A stretch of DNA of 64,000 nucleotides from Achromobacter sp. MYb9 (GCF_002975275.1 NZ_PCOQ01000023.1:1-64000), one strand, 5' to 3'. Positions 30,730 to 39,766 are shown, counted from the stretch's first letter. Translations and numbers: made by a program. The notes: generated from the sequence alone by a model not told the origin.

Positions 30730-30763
30730 GGCCGGCTGATTCCTCTGTTTTTTCCTGACCGTC

Positions 30764-31444
30764 ATGAACGCTTCGACCCTGCCCGACGTAGAACAAGCCC
30801 GCTTCAATATGGTGGAACAGCAGATCCGCCCGTGGGACGTCCTGGACGCCAACGTGCTGCAAGCGCTGTTCGATGTGCGCCGCGAACAGTTCGTTCCGCC
30901 GGCCCTGCGCGCCCTGGCGTTTTCCGACCTGGAATTGCCGCTGGAAATCAATGCGGTCAATACCCGCCAGACCATGCTCGCCCCCAAGGTCGAAGCTCGC
31001 CTGGCGCAAGAACTGCAGCTGACCAAGGCCGACTGCGTGCTGGAAATCGGCACCGGCTCCGGCTACCAGGCCGCGCTGCTGGGCTATCTGGCCCAACAGG
31101 TCACCTCGGTTGAAATCGACAGCCGCCTGGTGACCTTCGCGCAGCAAAACCTGCAGATGAACAACGTCACCAACGTCAAGGTCGAAACCGGCGACGCCCG
31201 CAACGGCTGGGGCTCCACCGAATACGACGCCATCCTGGTAACGGGTTCCGTGCCGGTCGTGCCGGACGCGCTGAAGTACCAGTTGCGCGTCGGTGGCCGC
31301 CTGGTCGTGATCGTGGGCCAGGCCCCCGTCATGACGGCCTGTCGCATCACGCGCACCACCGCGGCCAGCTTCGAAACAGTGAACCTGTTCGAAACGGTCA
31401 TCAAGCCGCTGCGTGGCGCCACGGTGTCCCAGTTCAAGTTCTAA
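30764..31444 (+). CDS. pcm: PCMT-family methyltransferase (protein-L-isoaspartate O-methyltransferase)
   Basis: This 226-residue SAM methyltransferase of the PCMT family would repair isoaspartyl residues if it is a true Pcm. It has ARFNMVEQQIRPWDV at the N-terminus, RREQFVPP, TMLAPKVEARLAQ and motif I VLEIGTGSGYQAALL, then VTSVEID. The MLAPKV segment aligns with the substrate loop that in E. coli Pcm reads TISQPYMVA, so it is divergent at the active surface. It is located just upstream of tolC, a usual position in this bacterial group. Enzymatic isoaspartate activity should not be taken as certain. Confidence 0.78.
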   Translation: MNASTLPDVEQARFNMVEQQIRPWDVLDANVLQALFDVRREQFVPPALRALAFSDLELPLEINAVNTRQTMLAPKVEARLAQELQLTKADCVLEIGTGSGYQAALLGYLAQQVTSVEIDSRLVTFAQQNLQMNNVTNVKVETGDARNGWGSTEYDAILVTGSVPVVPDALKYQLRVGGRLVVIVGQAPVMTACRITRTTAASFETVNLFETVIKPLRGATVSQFKF

Positions 31445-31522
31445 TCCCCCACCTTGCCGCCAGGCGCCTGCCCCCGACGGGGCGCGCGCCTGCCAGGGCA
31501 GCCCGGCATATCGTTGAAAATC

Positions 31523-32854
31523 ATGCGCGTCCGATTGCTTACGGCTTTACTGGTTTTTACCTCTGCCGCAAGCGTCGGTCCGCTGCCCGCATTCGCGCAA
31601 AACCTGATCCAGGTCTGGCAGGCCGCGCTGGGCAATGACCCCGCCTACGCCGCCGCCCGCGCCAGCTACCGTGCCGGCCTGGAAAAAGAACCGCAAGCCC
31701 GCTCGCTGCTGCTGCCCCTGATTTCCGCCGAAGCCGGCGGGGCCTACCAGGAAACGCGCAGCACCCGCGGCCTGGGCGTGTCGTACAGCGGCGGACGCGG
31801 CGTCTGGGACCTGGCGCTGACCCAACCCCTGTTCGATTGGGGCCGCTGGCAAAACTACGAACAATCCAAGCTGATCGTCGCCGACGTCGAAGTGCAGCTT
31901 CAGCAGGCCTATCAAGACCTGCTGCTGCGCGTGGCCGACGCCTACTTCAACGTGCTCTACGCGCAGGACACGCTGACCGCCACCGAGGCCGAAAAGGCCG
32001 CCGTGGCGGGGCAGCTGGAGTCCGCCAAGCGCAACTTCGAACTGGGCAACGCCACCGTCACCGACACCTACGAGGCGCAGGCGCGCTACGACCTGGTGGT
32101 GGCGCAGGAACTGCGCCTGCAGAACGACCTGGACGTGCGCCGCGACGAGCTGGCCAAGATCATCGGCACCCAGCCCGGCGCCCTGGCCGAGCTGCCCTAC
32201 GGCGTGCGGCTGCCGGCGCCGGCGCCCGCCCGCGTGAACGACTGGAGCACCCAAGCCGAATCCTCCAGCCTGGAGGTGCTACGCGCGCAGCTCCTGACCC
32301 GCATCGCGGGCCGCGAGATCCAGATCGCCAAGAGCGGGCACTACCCCACCCTGAACCTGCGTGCCACCAGCGGCAGCGCCAGCGACGCCATCATGCGCAA
32401 CGCGGCGCCCGGCAAGCCGATCGACAACACGATCGGCGTGGTGCTCTCCATCCCGCTGTACGCGGGCGGCGGCGTGTCGTCGCAAGTTACCGAGAAAGTA
32501 CAGCTGGAACAAAAAGCCCGCCACGACTTTGAAACCACGCGCCGCCAGGCTGTCCAGGCCGCCCGCCAGTACTACACCGGCGTCACCAGCGGCCTGGCCC
32601 GCATCCAGGCCCTGGAAGCCGGCGAGAAGTCCAGCCGCGCCGCCGTGGAGGCCAACCGCACGGGCTACGAAGTCGGCGTTCGCATCAACCTGGACGTGCT
32701 CAACGCCCAGCAGCAGCTGTACGCCACCCAACGCGACCTGGCGCTGGCGCGCTACAGCACCGTGCTGTCCGGCCTGCGCCTGAAAGCCGTCAGCGGCATC
32801 CTGGCCGAGACCGACCTGGAAGCCATCAACCGGCTGTTGCGGGACCCCCGCTGA
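31523..32854 (+). CDS. tolC: TolC-family outer-membrane efflux protein
   Basis: This 443-residue outer-membrane channel protein of tripartite pumps and type I secretion has a signal peptide of about 26 residues ending in PAFAQ. Two repeated OEP domains follow: first LIQVWQAALGNDPAYAAARA and FNVLYAQDTLTATEAEKAAVAGQLESAKRNFELG; second AKSGHYPTLNLRAT and QARQYYTGVTSGLARIQALE. The internal repeat and long helices are typical of TolC rather than NodT-type lipoproteins; there is no lipobox. The ATG at 31523 is chosen over upstream open frame because it begins the signal peptide. It is followed by a terminator. Confidence 0.93.
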   Translation: MRVRLLTALLVFTSAASVGPLPAFAQNLIQVWQAALGNDPAYAAARASYRAGLEKEPQARSLLLPLISAEAGGAYQETRSTRGLGVSYSGGRGVWDLALTQPLFDWGRWQNYEQSKLIVADVEVQLQQAYQDLLLRVADAYFNVLYAQDTLTATEAEKAAVAGQLESAKRNFELGNATVTDTYEAQARYDLVVAQELRLQNDLDVRRDELAKIIGTQPGALAELPYGVRLPAPAPARVNDWSTQAESSSLEVLRAQLLTRIAGREIQIAKSGHYPTLNLRATSGSASDAIMRNAAPGKPIDNTIGVVLSIPLYAGGGVSSQVTEKVQLEQKARHDFETTRRQAVQAARQYYTGVTSGLARIQALEAGEKSSRAAVEANRTGYEVGVRINLDVLNAQQQLYATQRDLALARYSTVLSGLRLKAVSGILAETDLEAINRLLRDPR

Positions 32855-32883
32855 GCGCCGGCGCAATCCGGACGGCAAGATGA

Positions 32884-32910
32884 AAAAAACGGCCCGCAAG
32901 GCCGCTTTTT
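32884..32910 (+). terminator. Rho-independent terminator after tolC
   Basis: CGGCC (32890-32894) pairs with GGCCG (32900-32904) in an A-rich/T-rich frame and is followed by a T-run (32906-32910). It may also serve the converging minus-strand adenylyltransferase gene. Confidence 0.75.
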
Positions 32911-32929
32911 CGTATTCCCCGCACGCTGG

Positions 32930-33418
32930 TCAGGCGCCCTGGATCTTCTTCACCAATGCGGTGGTCGAACGTTCGAATTCAAACGGGATGGCCACGGCGC
33001 GGCCGCCCCAGGTCTTTACCAAGGCGGTCTCGGGCAGTTTCTCCATGTCGTAGTCGCCGCCTTTGACGATCAGGTCGGGCTTGAGCTCGCCGATCAGCGC
33101 CTCGGGCGTATCTTCGTGGAACGACGTGACGACGGTCACGAAACCCAGCGCGGCAAGCAGCGCGGCGCGGTCTTCCATGCGATTCAGCGGGCGCTCGGAC
33201 CCTTTGCCCAGGCGGCGCACCGATTCATCGGTGTTCACCGCCACCACCAGCGTCGCGCCCAGTTGGGCGGCCTGGTCCAGATAGGTCGCGTGCCCCCGGT
33301 GCAGGATGTCGAAGACGCCGTTGGTGAACACCAGCGGCCGCGGCAAGCGGCCGGCAGCGACGGCGGCGACGCATTCTTCGCGGGACAGGACTTTGGATTC
33401 GAAACGGGCGGCGGACAT
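32930..33418 (-). CDS. rfaE2: D-glycero-beta-D-manno-heptose 1-phosphate adenylyltransferase (RfaE2 domain)
   Basis: This 162-residue stand-alone nucleotidyltransferase corresponds to the C-terminal half of E. coli HldE. It makes ADP-heptose for the lipopolysaccharide core. FTNGVFDILHRGHATYL holds the HxGH nucleotide motif, and VKGGDYDMEKLPE and RSTTALVKKI are family-typical. The kinase half (RfaE1) is not in this window, so the two activities are on separate genes, as common in betaproteobacteria. It starts at the ATG at 33418; the longer open frame upstream is not supported. Confidence 0.93.
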   Translation of the reverse strand: MSAARFESKVLSREECVAAVAAGRLPRPLVFTNGVFDILHRGHATYLDQAAQLGATLVVAVNTDESVRRLGKGSERPLNRMEDRAALLAALGFVTVVTSFHEDTPEALIGELKPDLIVKGGDYDMEKLPETALVKTWGGRAVAIPFEFERSTTALVKKIQGA

Positions 33419-33496
33419 GCGGCGATTATATCCGCCCGTCCGCCGTCCCACGCAGCAAGCGGGGCGGCTCAAGGCTCGCCCCGCAATGCCTGGCAA

Positions 33497-34375
33497 TCAG
33501 GCGCCGGCGAGGACGATCTTCTTTTCCTTGGGCACCACCAGCGCGGTCATTTCCTTGCGGTAGCGGTTCAGGTCCTTCACCGTTTCAAAGCTGCGATCCA
33601 TCAGCTTGGACAGGATATGCAGGATCCGGCTGGCGACCTTCTGTTCCCAGATGCCGTCAAAGCGGATCTGCGTATCCAGCCAGTGTTCCAGCCAGCCCGG
33701 CTCCGGCAAGCGGGACTGCACCGTGTCGTTGGGGAACAGGTCCTTGTTCACGTGCAGGTTGGTCGGGTGCAGCGCCTGCTGGGTACGGCCGGCGGACGCC
33801 ATCAGCACGCCGATTTTCGAAAACGCCAGGCGGGCCTGTTCGCTCGTGTCCTCGCCGCGGTCATGCAGCGCACGGCGCATGTACTGCAGGTAGGCGCCAG
33901 CGTGGCGGGCTTCGTCTTGCGCAACGGTCTTGTAGATGGCCTTGATGACGGGTTCCGTGTGCCATTCGGCGGCGCGGCGGTACCAGTGATTCAGGCGGAT
34001 TTCACCGCAGAAGTGCAGCATCAGGGTTTCGAGCTCGGGCGCGGCGTCGAATTCAAAGCGCACGTTGTGCAGCTCTTCCTCGGTCGGGACCAGGTCCGGG
34101 CGGAAGCGGCGCAGGTATTCGATCAGCACCAGCGAATGCTTCTGTTCTTCAAAGAACCACACCGACATGAACGCGCAGAAATCACTGTCGCCGCGATTGT
34201 CGCGCAGGAACATTTCCGTGGCCGGCAAGGCCGCCCATTCGGTAATGGCGTTCATCTTGATCGTGTGGGCTTGCTCGTCGGAGAGCTTGCTGCGATCGAA
34301 ATCCCCCCAGGGGATGTCGTGGGCCATGTTCCAGCGCACGGCTTCCATGGTCTTGAAGAGTTCAGGATAAAGCAT
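33497..34375 (-). CDS. Ferritin-like diiron protein
   Basis: This 292-residue mostly helical protein has two carboxylate-His iron motifs, FFEEQKHS and QDEARHAG, at the spacing of the ferritin-like superfamily. An earlier Glu (TEWAALPATEMF) and ELETLMLHFCGEIRLNHWYR supply the other helices. The pattern resembles acyl-ACP desaturases (EExxH and DExRH) and AurF-type oxygenases, so an oxygen-activating diiron enzyme is likely; the substrate is unknown. I start at the ATG at 34375. It lies downstream of ubiB on the same strand but 181 bases away, with an inverted repeat in the gap, so it probably has its own promoter. Confidence 0.75.
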   Translation of the reverse strand: MLYPELFKTMEAVRWNMAHDIPWGDFDRSKLSDEQAHTIKMNAITEWAALPATEMFLRDNRGDSDFCAFMSVWFFEEQKHSLVLIEYLRRFRPDLVPTEEELHNVRFEFDAAPELETLMLHFCGEIRLNHWYRRAAEWHTEPVIKAIYKTVAQDEARHAGAYLQYMRRALHDRGEDTSEQARLAFSKIGVLMASAGRTQQALHPTNLHVNKDLFPNDTVQSRLPEPGWLEHWLDTQIRFDGIWEQKVASRILHILSKLMDRSFETVKDLNRYRKEMTALVVPKEKKIVLAGA

Positions 34376-34509
34376 GGTCTGCCCTTGTATTCGTCCCGCT
34401 AGTGGGGCGATAGAAATTAATGAATGGCGCGCGCGTCTCTTTCGGCGTGACGCTGCATTCATCCACCGCAGCGCTATTTTTCGCCGTCTCCCGCGAAGCT
34501 ATGATGACC

Positions 34510-34525
34510 GTTTCATGAATGAAAC
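34510..34525. promoter_or_regulatory. Inverted repeat GTTTCATGAATGAAAC
   Basis: This is a perfect 16-bp dyad (GTTTCAT, two central bases, ATGAAAC) 135 bases upstream of the diiron protein gene and 32 bases before the ubiB stop codon side of the gap. Its form suits a TetR- or MarR-type operator. No regulator is encoded next to it. Confidence 0.5.
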
Positions 34526-34556
34526 ATGACAGAGTTCGTCTAGATCATCGCGCCGC

Positions 34557-36110
34557 CTATCGGGTCAAGGCCCATATTGCGACCCCGATCGCAAGGGCCA
34601 GCACCCCAACCAGCGCTGCAACCAGCCGGTTGTTTTGTTCCTGGGCGCGCCGCAGGTGAATCATCTCGGCCAGCAGCGCAGGCGAGACGTTCGGGCGGCT
34701 CAGGTGGTCATGGACCAGCCTGGGCAAGGCTGGCAGCATCTGAGACCACTGCACGGCTTCCTTTTCCAGGCTCTGACGCAAACCCTTGAATCCGACGCGC
34801 TGACGCATCCAGCGTTCCAGATAGGGCTTGGCAGTCTTCCAGAGATCCAGGTTGGGATCAAGCTGGCGGCCCAATCCCTCGACGTTCAGCAACGTCTTCT
34901 GCAACAGCACCAGCTGGGGCTGGATCTCCACGTTGAACCGGCGCGACGTCTGGAACAGGCGAAGCAGCACTTGCCCCAGCGAGATCTCGGACAACGGCCG
35001 GTCAAAGTACGGTTCGCAAACGGCACGCACGGCGCCTTCCAGCTCTTCTTCACGCGTATCCGCGGGCACCCATCCCGATTCGATGTGCAGTTGCGCCACG
35101 CGCCGGTAGTCGCGATGGAAGAAGGCCAGGAAATTCTGCGCCAGGTAGTTCTTGTCGAACTCGGACAGCGACCCGACGATGCCGAAGTCCAGCGCGATGT
35201 AGCTGCCCAGCGTATCGGGGCGGTCCGACACGTAGATGTTGCCCGGGTGCATGTCGGCGTGGAAGAAGCCGTCGGTGAAGACCTGCGTGAAGAAGATCTC
35301 GACGCCGGTACGCGCCAGGGTCGGGATGTCGATGCCCGCCGCGCGCATGCGTTCCACCTGGCCCACCGGCATGCCGTACATGCGCTGCATGGTGAACACC
35401 GTGGATGCCGTGTATTCCCAGATGACTTCGGGCACGATCAGCATGTCGCCACGGCCCGATTCGGGGCCGAAGTTGCGGCGCAGCTGGCTGCAGTTCGAGG
35501 CCTCGCGCACCAGATCCAGTTCGTCGTGCAGGTATTTATCGAATTCGGCCACGACCTCGCGCGGCTTCAGGCGACGGCCATCGGCGCCCAGGCGCTCGAT
35601 GATGCGCGCCACGATCTTCAGCAGCGACAGGTCTTTTTCGATGATGCTCAGCATGCCCGGACGCAGCACCTTCACCGCGACCTCGCGGCCGTCGTGCAGC
35701 ACCGCGAAGTGCACCTGGGCGATCGAGGCCGACGCCACCGGGTCCACGTCGAACTGCGCGAAGAGCTTTTCGGGCGGCGCGCCCAGCGCCGCTTCGATGC
35801 AGGCCGCGGCCTGGGCCGACGGGAACGGCGGCACGCGGTCTTGCAGCAGCGCAAGTTCGTCGGCGATGTCGGCGGGGATCAGGTCGCGACGGGTGGACAG
35901 CACCTGCCCGAACTTCACGAAAATGGGGCCCAGCGATTCCAGGGCCAGACGCAGGCGTTGCCCGCGCGGCTGGCGCGGCCGGGTGCCCAGGCGGATGACG
36001 CGCAACAGGCAGGTGGCCAGCGGATGGTTCAGGCTGGAGAGCACCAGCTCGTCCAGGCCATAGCGCAACGAAACCAGGATGATGCGGAACAGGCGCAGCA
36101 AGGGGAACAT
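34557..36110 (-). CDS. ubiB: UbiB, atypical kinase/ATPase of ubiquinone biosynthesis
   Basis: UbiB (517 residues) is the ADCK/ABC1-type protein that supports the hydroxylation steps of ubiquinone synthesis. The family marks are present: [16 protein letters not shown] (KxGQ), the Ala-rich nucleotide loop [31 protein letters not shown] and DFGIVG. The C-terminus ends in one hydrophobic helix ([19 protein letters not shown]), which anchors it in the inner membrane. Its start lies 3 bases after the ubiJ stop, so the two are co-transcribed. Confidence 0.95.
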   Translation of the reverse strand: MFPLLRLFRIILVSLRYGLDELVLSSLNHPLATCLLRVIRLGTRPRQPRGQRLRLALESLGPIFVKFGQVLSTRRDLIPADIADELALLQDRVPPFPSAQAAACIEAALGAPPEKLFAQFDVDPVASASIAQVHFAVLHDGREVAVKVLRPGMLSIIEKDLSLLKIVARIIERLGADGRRLKPREVVAEFDKYLHDELDLVREASNCSQLRRNFGPESGRGDMLIVPEVIWEYTASTVFTMQRMYGMPVGQVERMRAAGIDIPTLARTGVEIFFTQVFTDGFFHADMHPGNIYVSDRPDTLGSYIALDFGIVGSLSEFDKNYLAQNFLAFFHRDYRRVAQLHIESGWVPADTREEELEGAVRAVCEPYFDRPLSEISLGQVLLRLFQTSRRFNVEIQPQLVLLQKTLLNVEGLGRQLDPNLDLWKTAKPYLERWMRQRVGFKGLRQSLEKEAVQWSQMLPALPRLVHDHLSRPNVSPALLAEMIHLRRAQEQNNRLVAALVGVLALAIGVAIWALTR

Positions 36111-36113
36111 GGA

Positions 36114-36752
36114 TCAGGCGCCCCGCTTTGCACTGGCGGCCGCCAGACGGGTTTGCAGCGCGGTGGCCGAGCGCGCCAGCGCATCGGCGCGGGCGTTCAG
36201 CTCGGCAAGATCCAGGCGCCATTGCTCAAGCGCCGGGCGGCCCGTCAGCACGCCGCTTTCTTCCGACAGGTATTCAGACACGTTCTCGGCCAGGCGGCGG
36301 CCCGCCGTGCGCGCGCCGTCGGTGGCCGCGCGGGCCCCGCCCACGATGCGCAGCGCGGCAATATCGCCCACCACCCGGGCCAGGGCGTCTTCCGGGTCCC
36401 AGCGCAATTGCTTGGACAGGTCCGCCACCACCTGCGCCAGCGCCGCATCCCCCGAAATATGGGTAGCCTCGGCGAAGTCGGGCGTCTCGCGGTCCGCGCC
36501 CAGGCGCGGCAGGGGCAATTTTTCCGGGGCGACGGTCAGCGTCACGTCGGGCACCACGGCCGGGTCGGCCTGGGCTGCCAGGCCCTCGCTGTCGATCGTC
36601 AGGCCCAGGGTGAAGCCCCCAAGCGCGAAACGCACGGTTTTGCCGGCGTGGCGCGCCAGGCGCTCGCGCGCCCAGTCCTCGCGCCGCAACAGGGCGTTGA
36701 GCGCGCTTACAGCCAGTCGCGAGGGAGTGGGCAGGAACGAAAAAGGCAGCAT
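36114..36752 (-). CDS. ubiJ: UbiJ, SCP2-domain ubiquinone biosynthesis accessory factor
   Basis: This 212-residue protein has an N-terminal SCP2-like lipid-binding domain (VRFALGGFTLGLTIDSEGLA, VTLTVAPEKLPLPRL, THISGDAALAQVVADLSKQLRWDPEDALARVVGD) and a helical C-terminus. UbiJ organises the Ubi enzyme complex and binds quinone intermediates. Position between ubiE and ubiB is the classic arrangement, here with one extra gene inserted before it. The ATG at 36752 is used; a TTG four codons earlier is also open. Confidence 0.9.
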   Translation of the reverse strand: MLPFSFLPTPSRLAVSALNALLRREDWARERLARHAGKTVRFALGGFTLGLTIDSEGLAAQADPAVVPDVTLTVAPEKLPLPRLGADRETPDFAEATHISGDAALAQVVADLSKQLRWDPEDALARVVGDIAALRIVGGARAATDGARTAGRRLAENVSEYLSEESGVLTGRPALEQWRLDLAELNARADALARSATALQTRLAAASAKRGA

Positions 36753-36852
36753 GACGGTCTGCAACGGCCCCGGTGGCCGGGGTTGCCGAAGTTAATGGGT
36801 AAATCGGGAGTGTAACGGGTTAGATGGGCGCGTGTTTTGCGGCAGAACATGG

Positions 36853-36878
36853 AAAAACCGGCCCTTGGAGGGCCGGTT
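36853..36878 (-). terminator. Rho-independent terminator of the Tim44-like gene
   Basis: AACCGGCCC (36856-36864) and GGGCCGGTT (36870-36878) form a 9-bp stem. On the minus strand the stem is followed by a T-run (36857-36853), 60 bases beyond the Tim44-like stop. It separates that gene from ubiJ, which therefore needs its own promoter or readthrough. Confidence 0.8.
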
Positions 36879-36937
36879 CAAGCAGATGCCTTGCGGCATC
36901 CGCAACGGAGGCGGGATTCGGACCCGGCCGGCCAGCC

Positions 36938-37948
36938 TTAGCTGGCGAGATCCACCGGGATCTGCTGGATGCCGGCCAGCAGCCAGCCGCCGTTCGCCGG
37001 CTTGAACAGGTTCCAGACTTCTTCGAAGCGGAAGGCCTCGGTGCCCGGGGCTTCGCGCAGCATCCCGGAGAAGCGCACGCTGGCCAGATGGCCGTCGGAC
37101 ACGGTTTCGATGCCCAGCATTTCAGCGTTCAGCAGGACCACTTCGGTCTTGTTGGGCGCGGCGCCGCGCTCGGCCAGTTGCGGCTTGAGCTCGGTGATCA
37201 GGTCATCGGTCAGGAAGTCGCGCAGGCCATCGGTGCTGCCACTGTCCCAGACGGCCTGGATGCGGACGAACTGCTCCTTGGCCTGCTTCAGGAAGTTGGG
37301 CGTATCGAAATCGCCCGGCACGAACCAGTTGCTGTCCTCGCCGGCCTTGGGCAGCGCGGCGGGCGTGGTCACCGGCGCGGCGGCCACGGAGGCCGCAGCA
37401 GCGGCGGGCGCGGCGGCAGCCGGCTTCAGCGCTTCACGCCATGCGGGCTGCTGTTGCTGGCCCGGTGCGTTGTTGGCGCCGTTGAACGCGCCTTGCGTCG
37501 CGGTGCGCGGCGCGGCGCCACGCAGGCGGCGGATGATGAACATGACGGCGAACACGACAGCGGCGATCAGCAGCGCGGAGCCGAGGAATTCGGCGAACGC
37601 GCCCGACAGGCCCATGCTGGACAGCAGGGCGGCGATGCCCAGGCCAGCAGCGATGCCGGCGATGGGGCCGAGCCAGCGCGATGCGCCGCTCTTGGCGGCG
37701 GCGCCCGCAGCGCCAGCCGTGGCTGCGCCGGCGGCTGCCGGGGCGGCGGTGGCGCCTGCCGTATTGCTACCGGCGGCCGGAGGCGTCGTAGCCTGGCGTT
37801 GCTGGGTCACATTGGTGGATTGACGGCCGACGCTGCTGCCGCCGCCCGCACGACGGGCTTCGGCGTCAAAGGACGCCGTCACCAACGCCGCGCCGGAGAT
37901 GGCGATGAGCGCCGCGGCGACAAACCGCGAGAAACAGAATTTGGTCAT
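36938..37948 (-). CDS. Tim44-like domain inner-membrane protein
   Basis: This 336-residue protein has a cleavable signal peptide (SFDAEARRAGGG) and a long Ala/Pro/Thr-rich linker. Two hydrophobic stretches follow (GPIAGIAAGLGIAALL and GSALLIAAVVFAVMFII) and then RRLRG. After another Ala-rich linker comes a Tim44-like domain (about 200-336: FLKQAKEQFVRIQAVWDSG, LRDFLTDDLITELKPQL, VEVVLLN-like core, EEVWNLFKP). This domain is shared with mitochondrial Tim44 and the ribosomal protein mL45, but the bacterial function is not established. It is placed between ubiE and ubiJ. Start ATG at 37948 is chosen because it opens the signal peptide. Confidence 0.85.
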   Translation of the reverse strand: MTKFCFSRFVAAALIAISGAALVTASFDAEARRAGGGSSVGRQSTNVTQQRQATTPPAAGSNTAGATAAPAAAGAATAGAAGAAAKSGASRWLGPIAGIAAGLGIAALLSSMGLSGAFAEFLGSALLIAAVVFAVMFIIRRLRGAAPRTATQGAFNGANNAPGQQQQPAWREALKPAAAAPAAAAASVAAAPVTTPAALPKAGEDSNWFVPGDFDTPNFLKQAKEQFVRIQAVWDSGSTDGLRDFLTDDLITELKPQLAERGAAPNKTEVVLLNAEMLGIETVSDGHLASVRFSGMLREAPGTEAFRFEEVWNLFKPANGGWLLAGIQQIPVDLAS

Positions 37949-38127
37949 AGAGTTTTGCTCCCTCGTACTCGCGCCCCCGCTGCCCCGAGCAGCGGGGAGT
38001 CCCACGGACAGCGGGACCATAGTCGCGACTTTTCTTACAGTAATCTGAATGACGTAAGAATAACGGACAAGACGCCCGCCCACAAGTTCCCCGTGGGGTG
38101 GCGAAACATCCTATGGACACCCTGGAT

Positions 38128-38904
38128 TCAGCCCAGGCGCACGCCCTCGTGCAGCGCGGCGATGCCGGCGGTCAGGTTGAAGTACTGCACCCGCTCCAGG
38201 CCGGCGGTGCGGAGCATGTCGGCCAGGGTTTCCTGGTCGGGATGCATGCGGATGGATTCCGCCAGGTAACGGTAGCTGGCCTCGTCGTTGGCGATCTTCT
38301 TGCCCAACCACGGCAGCACGTTGAACGAATACCAGTCGTAGGCGGGCGACAGCGGCTTGGCCACCCGCGAGAATTCCAGCACCAGCAACTTGCCGCCCGG
38401 CTTCAGCACGCGGGCCATTTCGGCCAGGGCGCGGTCTTTGTGGGTCATGTTGCGCAGCCCGAAAGCCACGCTGACGCGGTCGAAGTAGCCCGTGGGGAAC
38501 GGCAGGCGTTCGGCGTCGCAGACGGCGGTGGGCAGCAGCAGGCCCGCGTCGGTCAGGCGGTCGCGGCCCACGCGCAGCATGGAATCGTTGATGTCGGTCA
38601 GCCAGACTTCGCCCGTGGGGCCGGCGCGCTTGGCGAACGCACGGGCCAGGTCGCCCGTGCCGCCAGCAATGTCCAGCACCTTCATGCCGGGGCGGATGGC
38701 GGCGCGGCCGATGGTGAAGGCCTTCCAGACGCGGTGCAGGCCGGCGGACATGAAATCATTCATGACGTCGTAGCGCTGAGCAACCGAATGGAAGACTTCA
38801 GCCACTTTGCGGGCTTTTTCGCCTTCCGGCACCGTTTGGAAGCCGAAATGCGTGGATTGCGGGTTGGAGTCGGCGGAATGTTGCGATTCGGAGGGGTTTT
38901 GCAT
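38128..38904 (-). CDS. ubiE: UbiE, demethylmenaquinol/demethoxyubiquinol C-methyltransferase
   Basis: UbiE (258 residues) performs the C-methylation step of ubiquinone (and menaquinone where present) synthesis with SAM. Signatures include [65 protein letters not shown] and the C-terminal QTLADML-like and [12 protein letters not shown] segments. It starts at the ATG at 38904. A small palindrome, CGATATATCG, lies at 38916-38925 just upstream. It is divergent from phoB. Confidence 0.96.
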   Translation of the reverse strand: MQNPSESQHSADSNPQSTHFGFQTVPEGEKARKVAEVFHSVAQRYDVMNDFMSAGLHRVWKAFTIGRAAIRPGMKVLDIAGGTGDLARAFAKRAGPTGEVWLTDINDSMLRVGRDRLTDAGLLLPTAVCDAERLPFPTGYFDRVSVAFGLRNMTHKDRALAEMARVLKPGGKLLVLEFSRVAKPLSPAYDWYSFNVLPWLGKKIANDEASYRYLAESIRMHPDQETLADMLRTAGLERVQYFNLTAGIAALHEGVRLG

Positions 38905-38986
38905 GGTGAAATTCCCGATATATCGTTCAATGGTAGCCTATCGGGCACCGGGCGGCGGCCAGTGAACCTGCCCCGGCGGCACCTCT

Positions 38987-39020
38987 CGGTCACATACCTG
39001 AAATATTGCGGCCATACTAT
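38987..39020 (+). promoter_or_regulatory. Candidate Pho box and -10 of phoB
   Basis: CGGTCAC (38987-38993), spacer ATAC, and CTGAAAT (38998-39004) resemble two degenerate CTGTCAT half-sites, about five matches of seven each. A -10-like TACTAT (39015-39020) follows after 10 bases, and there is no -35, which is the geometry of PhoB-activated promoters. ATTGCG (39005-39010) and CGCAAT (39021-39026) also form a dyad around the -10. This is tentative. Confidence 0.4.
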
Positions 39021-39067
39021 CGCAATGTTCGCGCCGCGCCGGCGCTCCGAAGTGTGCCAAATTCGCC

Positions 39068-39766
39068 ATGTCCAGCACTATCCTCGTTGTCGAAGACGAA
39101 CCCGCAATCCAGGAACTGATCGCCGTCAACCTGTCTTTCGCGGGGCACAAAGTGTTGCGCGCCTTCGACGCGGACCAGGCCCAGACCCTGATCCGCGCCG
39201 AACTCCCCGATCTGATCCTGCTGGATTGGATGCTGCCCGGCACGTCCGGCCTGGCCATGGCGCGCAAGCTGCGCAACGACGAGCGCACCCGCGCCGTCCC
39301 GGTCATCATGCTGACCGCCAAGGGTTCCGAGCAAGACAAGGTCGACGGCCTGGAAGCTGGCGCCGACGACTACATCACCAAGCCTTTCTCGCCGAAAGAG
39401 CTGATGGCCCGCATCAAGGCCGTGCTGCGCCGCCGCGCGCCCCAGTTGACCGACGACGTGATCGACGTGGGCGGCCTGAAACTGGATCCGGTGACGCATC
39501 GCCTGTCGGGCAACAGCCAATCGCTGCAGATCGGTCCCACCGAATTCCGCCTGCTGCATTTCTTCATGACCCACCCCGAGCGCGTGTTCTCGCGGTCGCA
39601 GCTGCTGGACCAGGTCTGGGGCGACCACGTGTTTGTCGAAGAACGCACCGTGGACGTCCATATCCGCCGCCTGCGCAAAGCGCTGGAGCCCAGCGGCCAT
39701 GACGCGCACGTGGAAACGGTGCGCGGCAGCGGTTACCGGTTTACGGCCCAGCTCCCGACGCGGTAA
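39068..39766 (+). CDS. phoB: Phosphate regulon response regulator PhoB
   Basis: This 232-residue OmpR/PhoB-type regulator has a receiver domain (about 1-120) with phospho-acceptor Asp in DLILLDWMLPGTSGL, Thr in VIMLTAKG and Lys in YITKPFSPKEL. A winged-helix domain ends with VEERTVDVHIRRLRKALEP. SGLAMARKLRNDERTRAVPVIMLTAKGSE is characteristic of PhoB rather than the copper regulator nearby. It is followed after 12 bases by its kinase gene phoR. It is predicted to activate phosphate-starvation genes. Confidence 0.95.
   Translation: MSSTILVVEDEPAIQELIAVNLSFAGHKVLRAFDADQAQTLIRAELPDLILLDWMLPGTSGLAMARKLRNDERTRAVPVIMLTAKGSEQDKVDGLEAGADDYITKPFSPKELMARIKAVLRRRAPQLTDDVIDVGGLKLDPVTHRLSGNSQSLQIGPTEFRLLHFFMTHPERVFSRSQLLDQVWGDHVFVEERTVDVHIRRLRKALEPSGHDAHVETVRGSGYRFTAQLPTR

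Noticed and set aside
37949..38127. Small open frames between the Tim44-like gene and ubiE
   Set aside because: They are short extensions of neighbouring frames without start signals or ribosome sites and overlap the ubiE 3' end.
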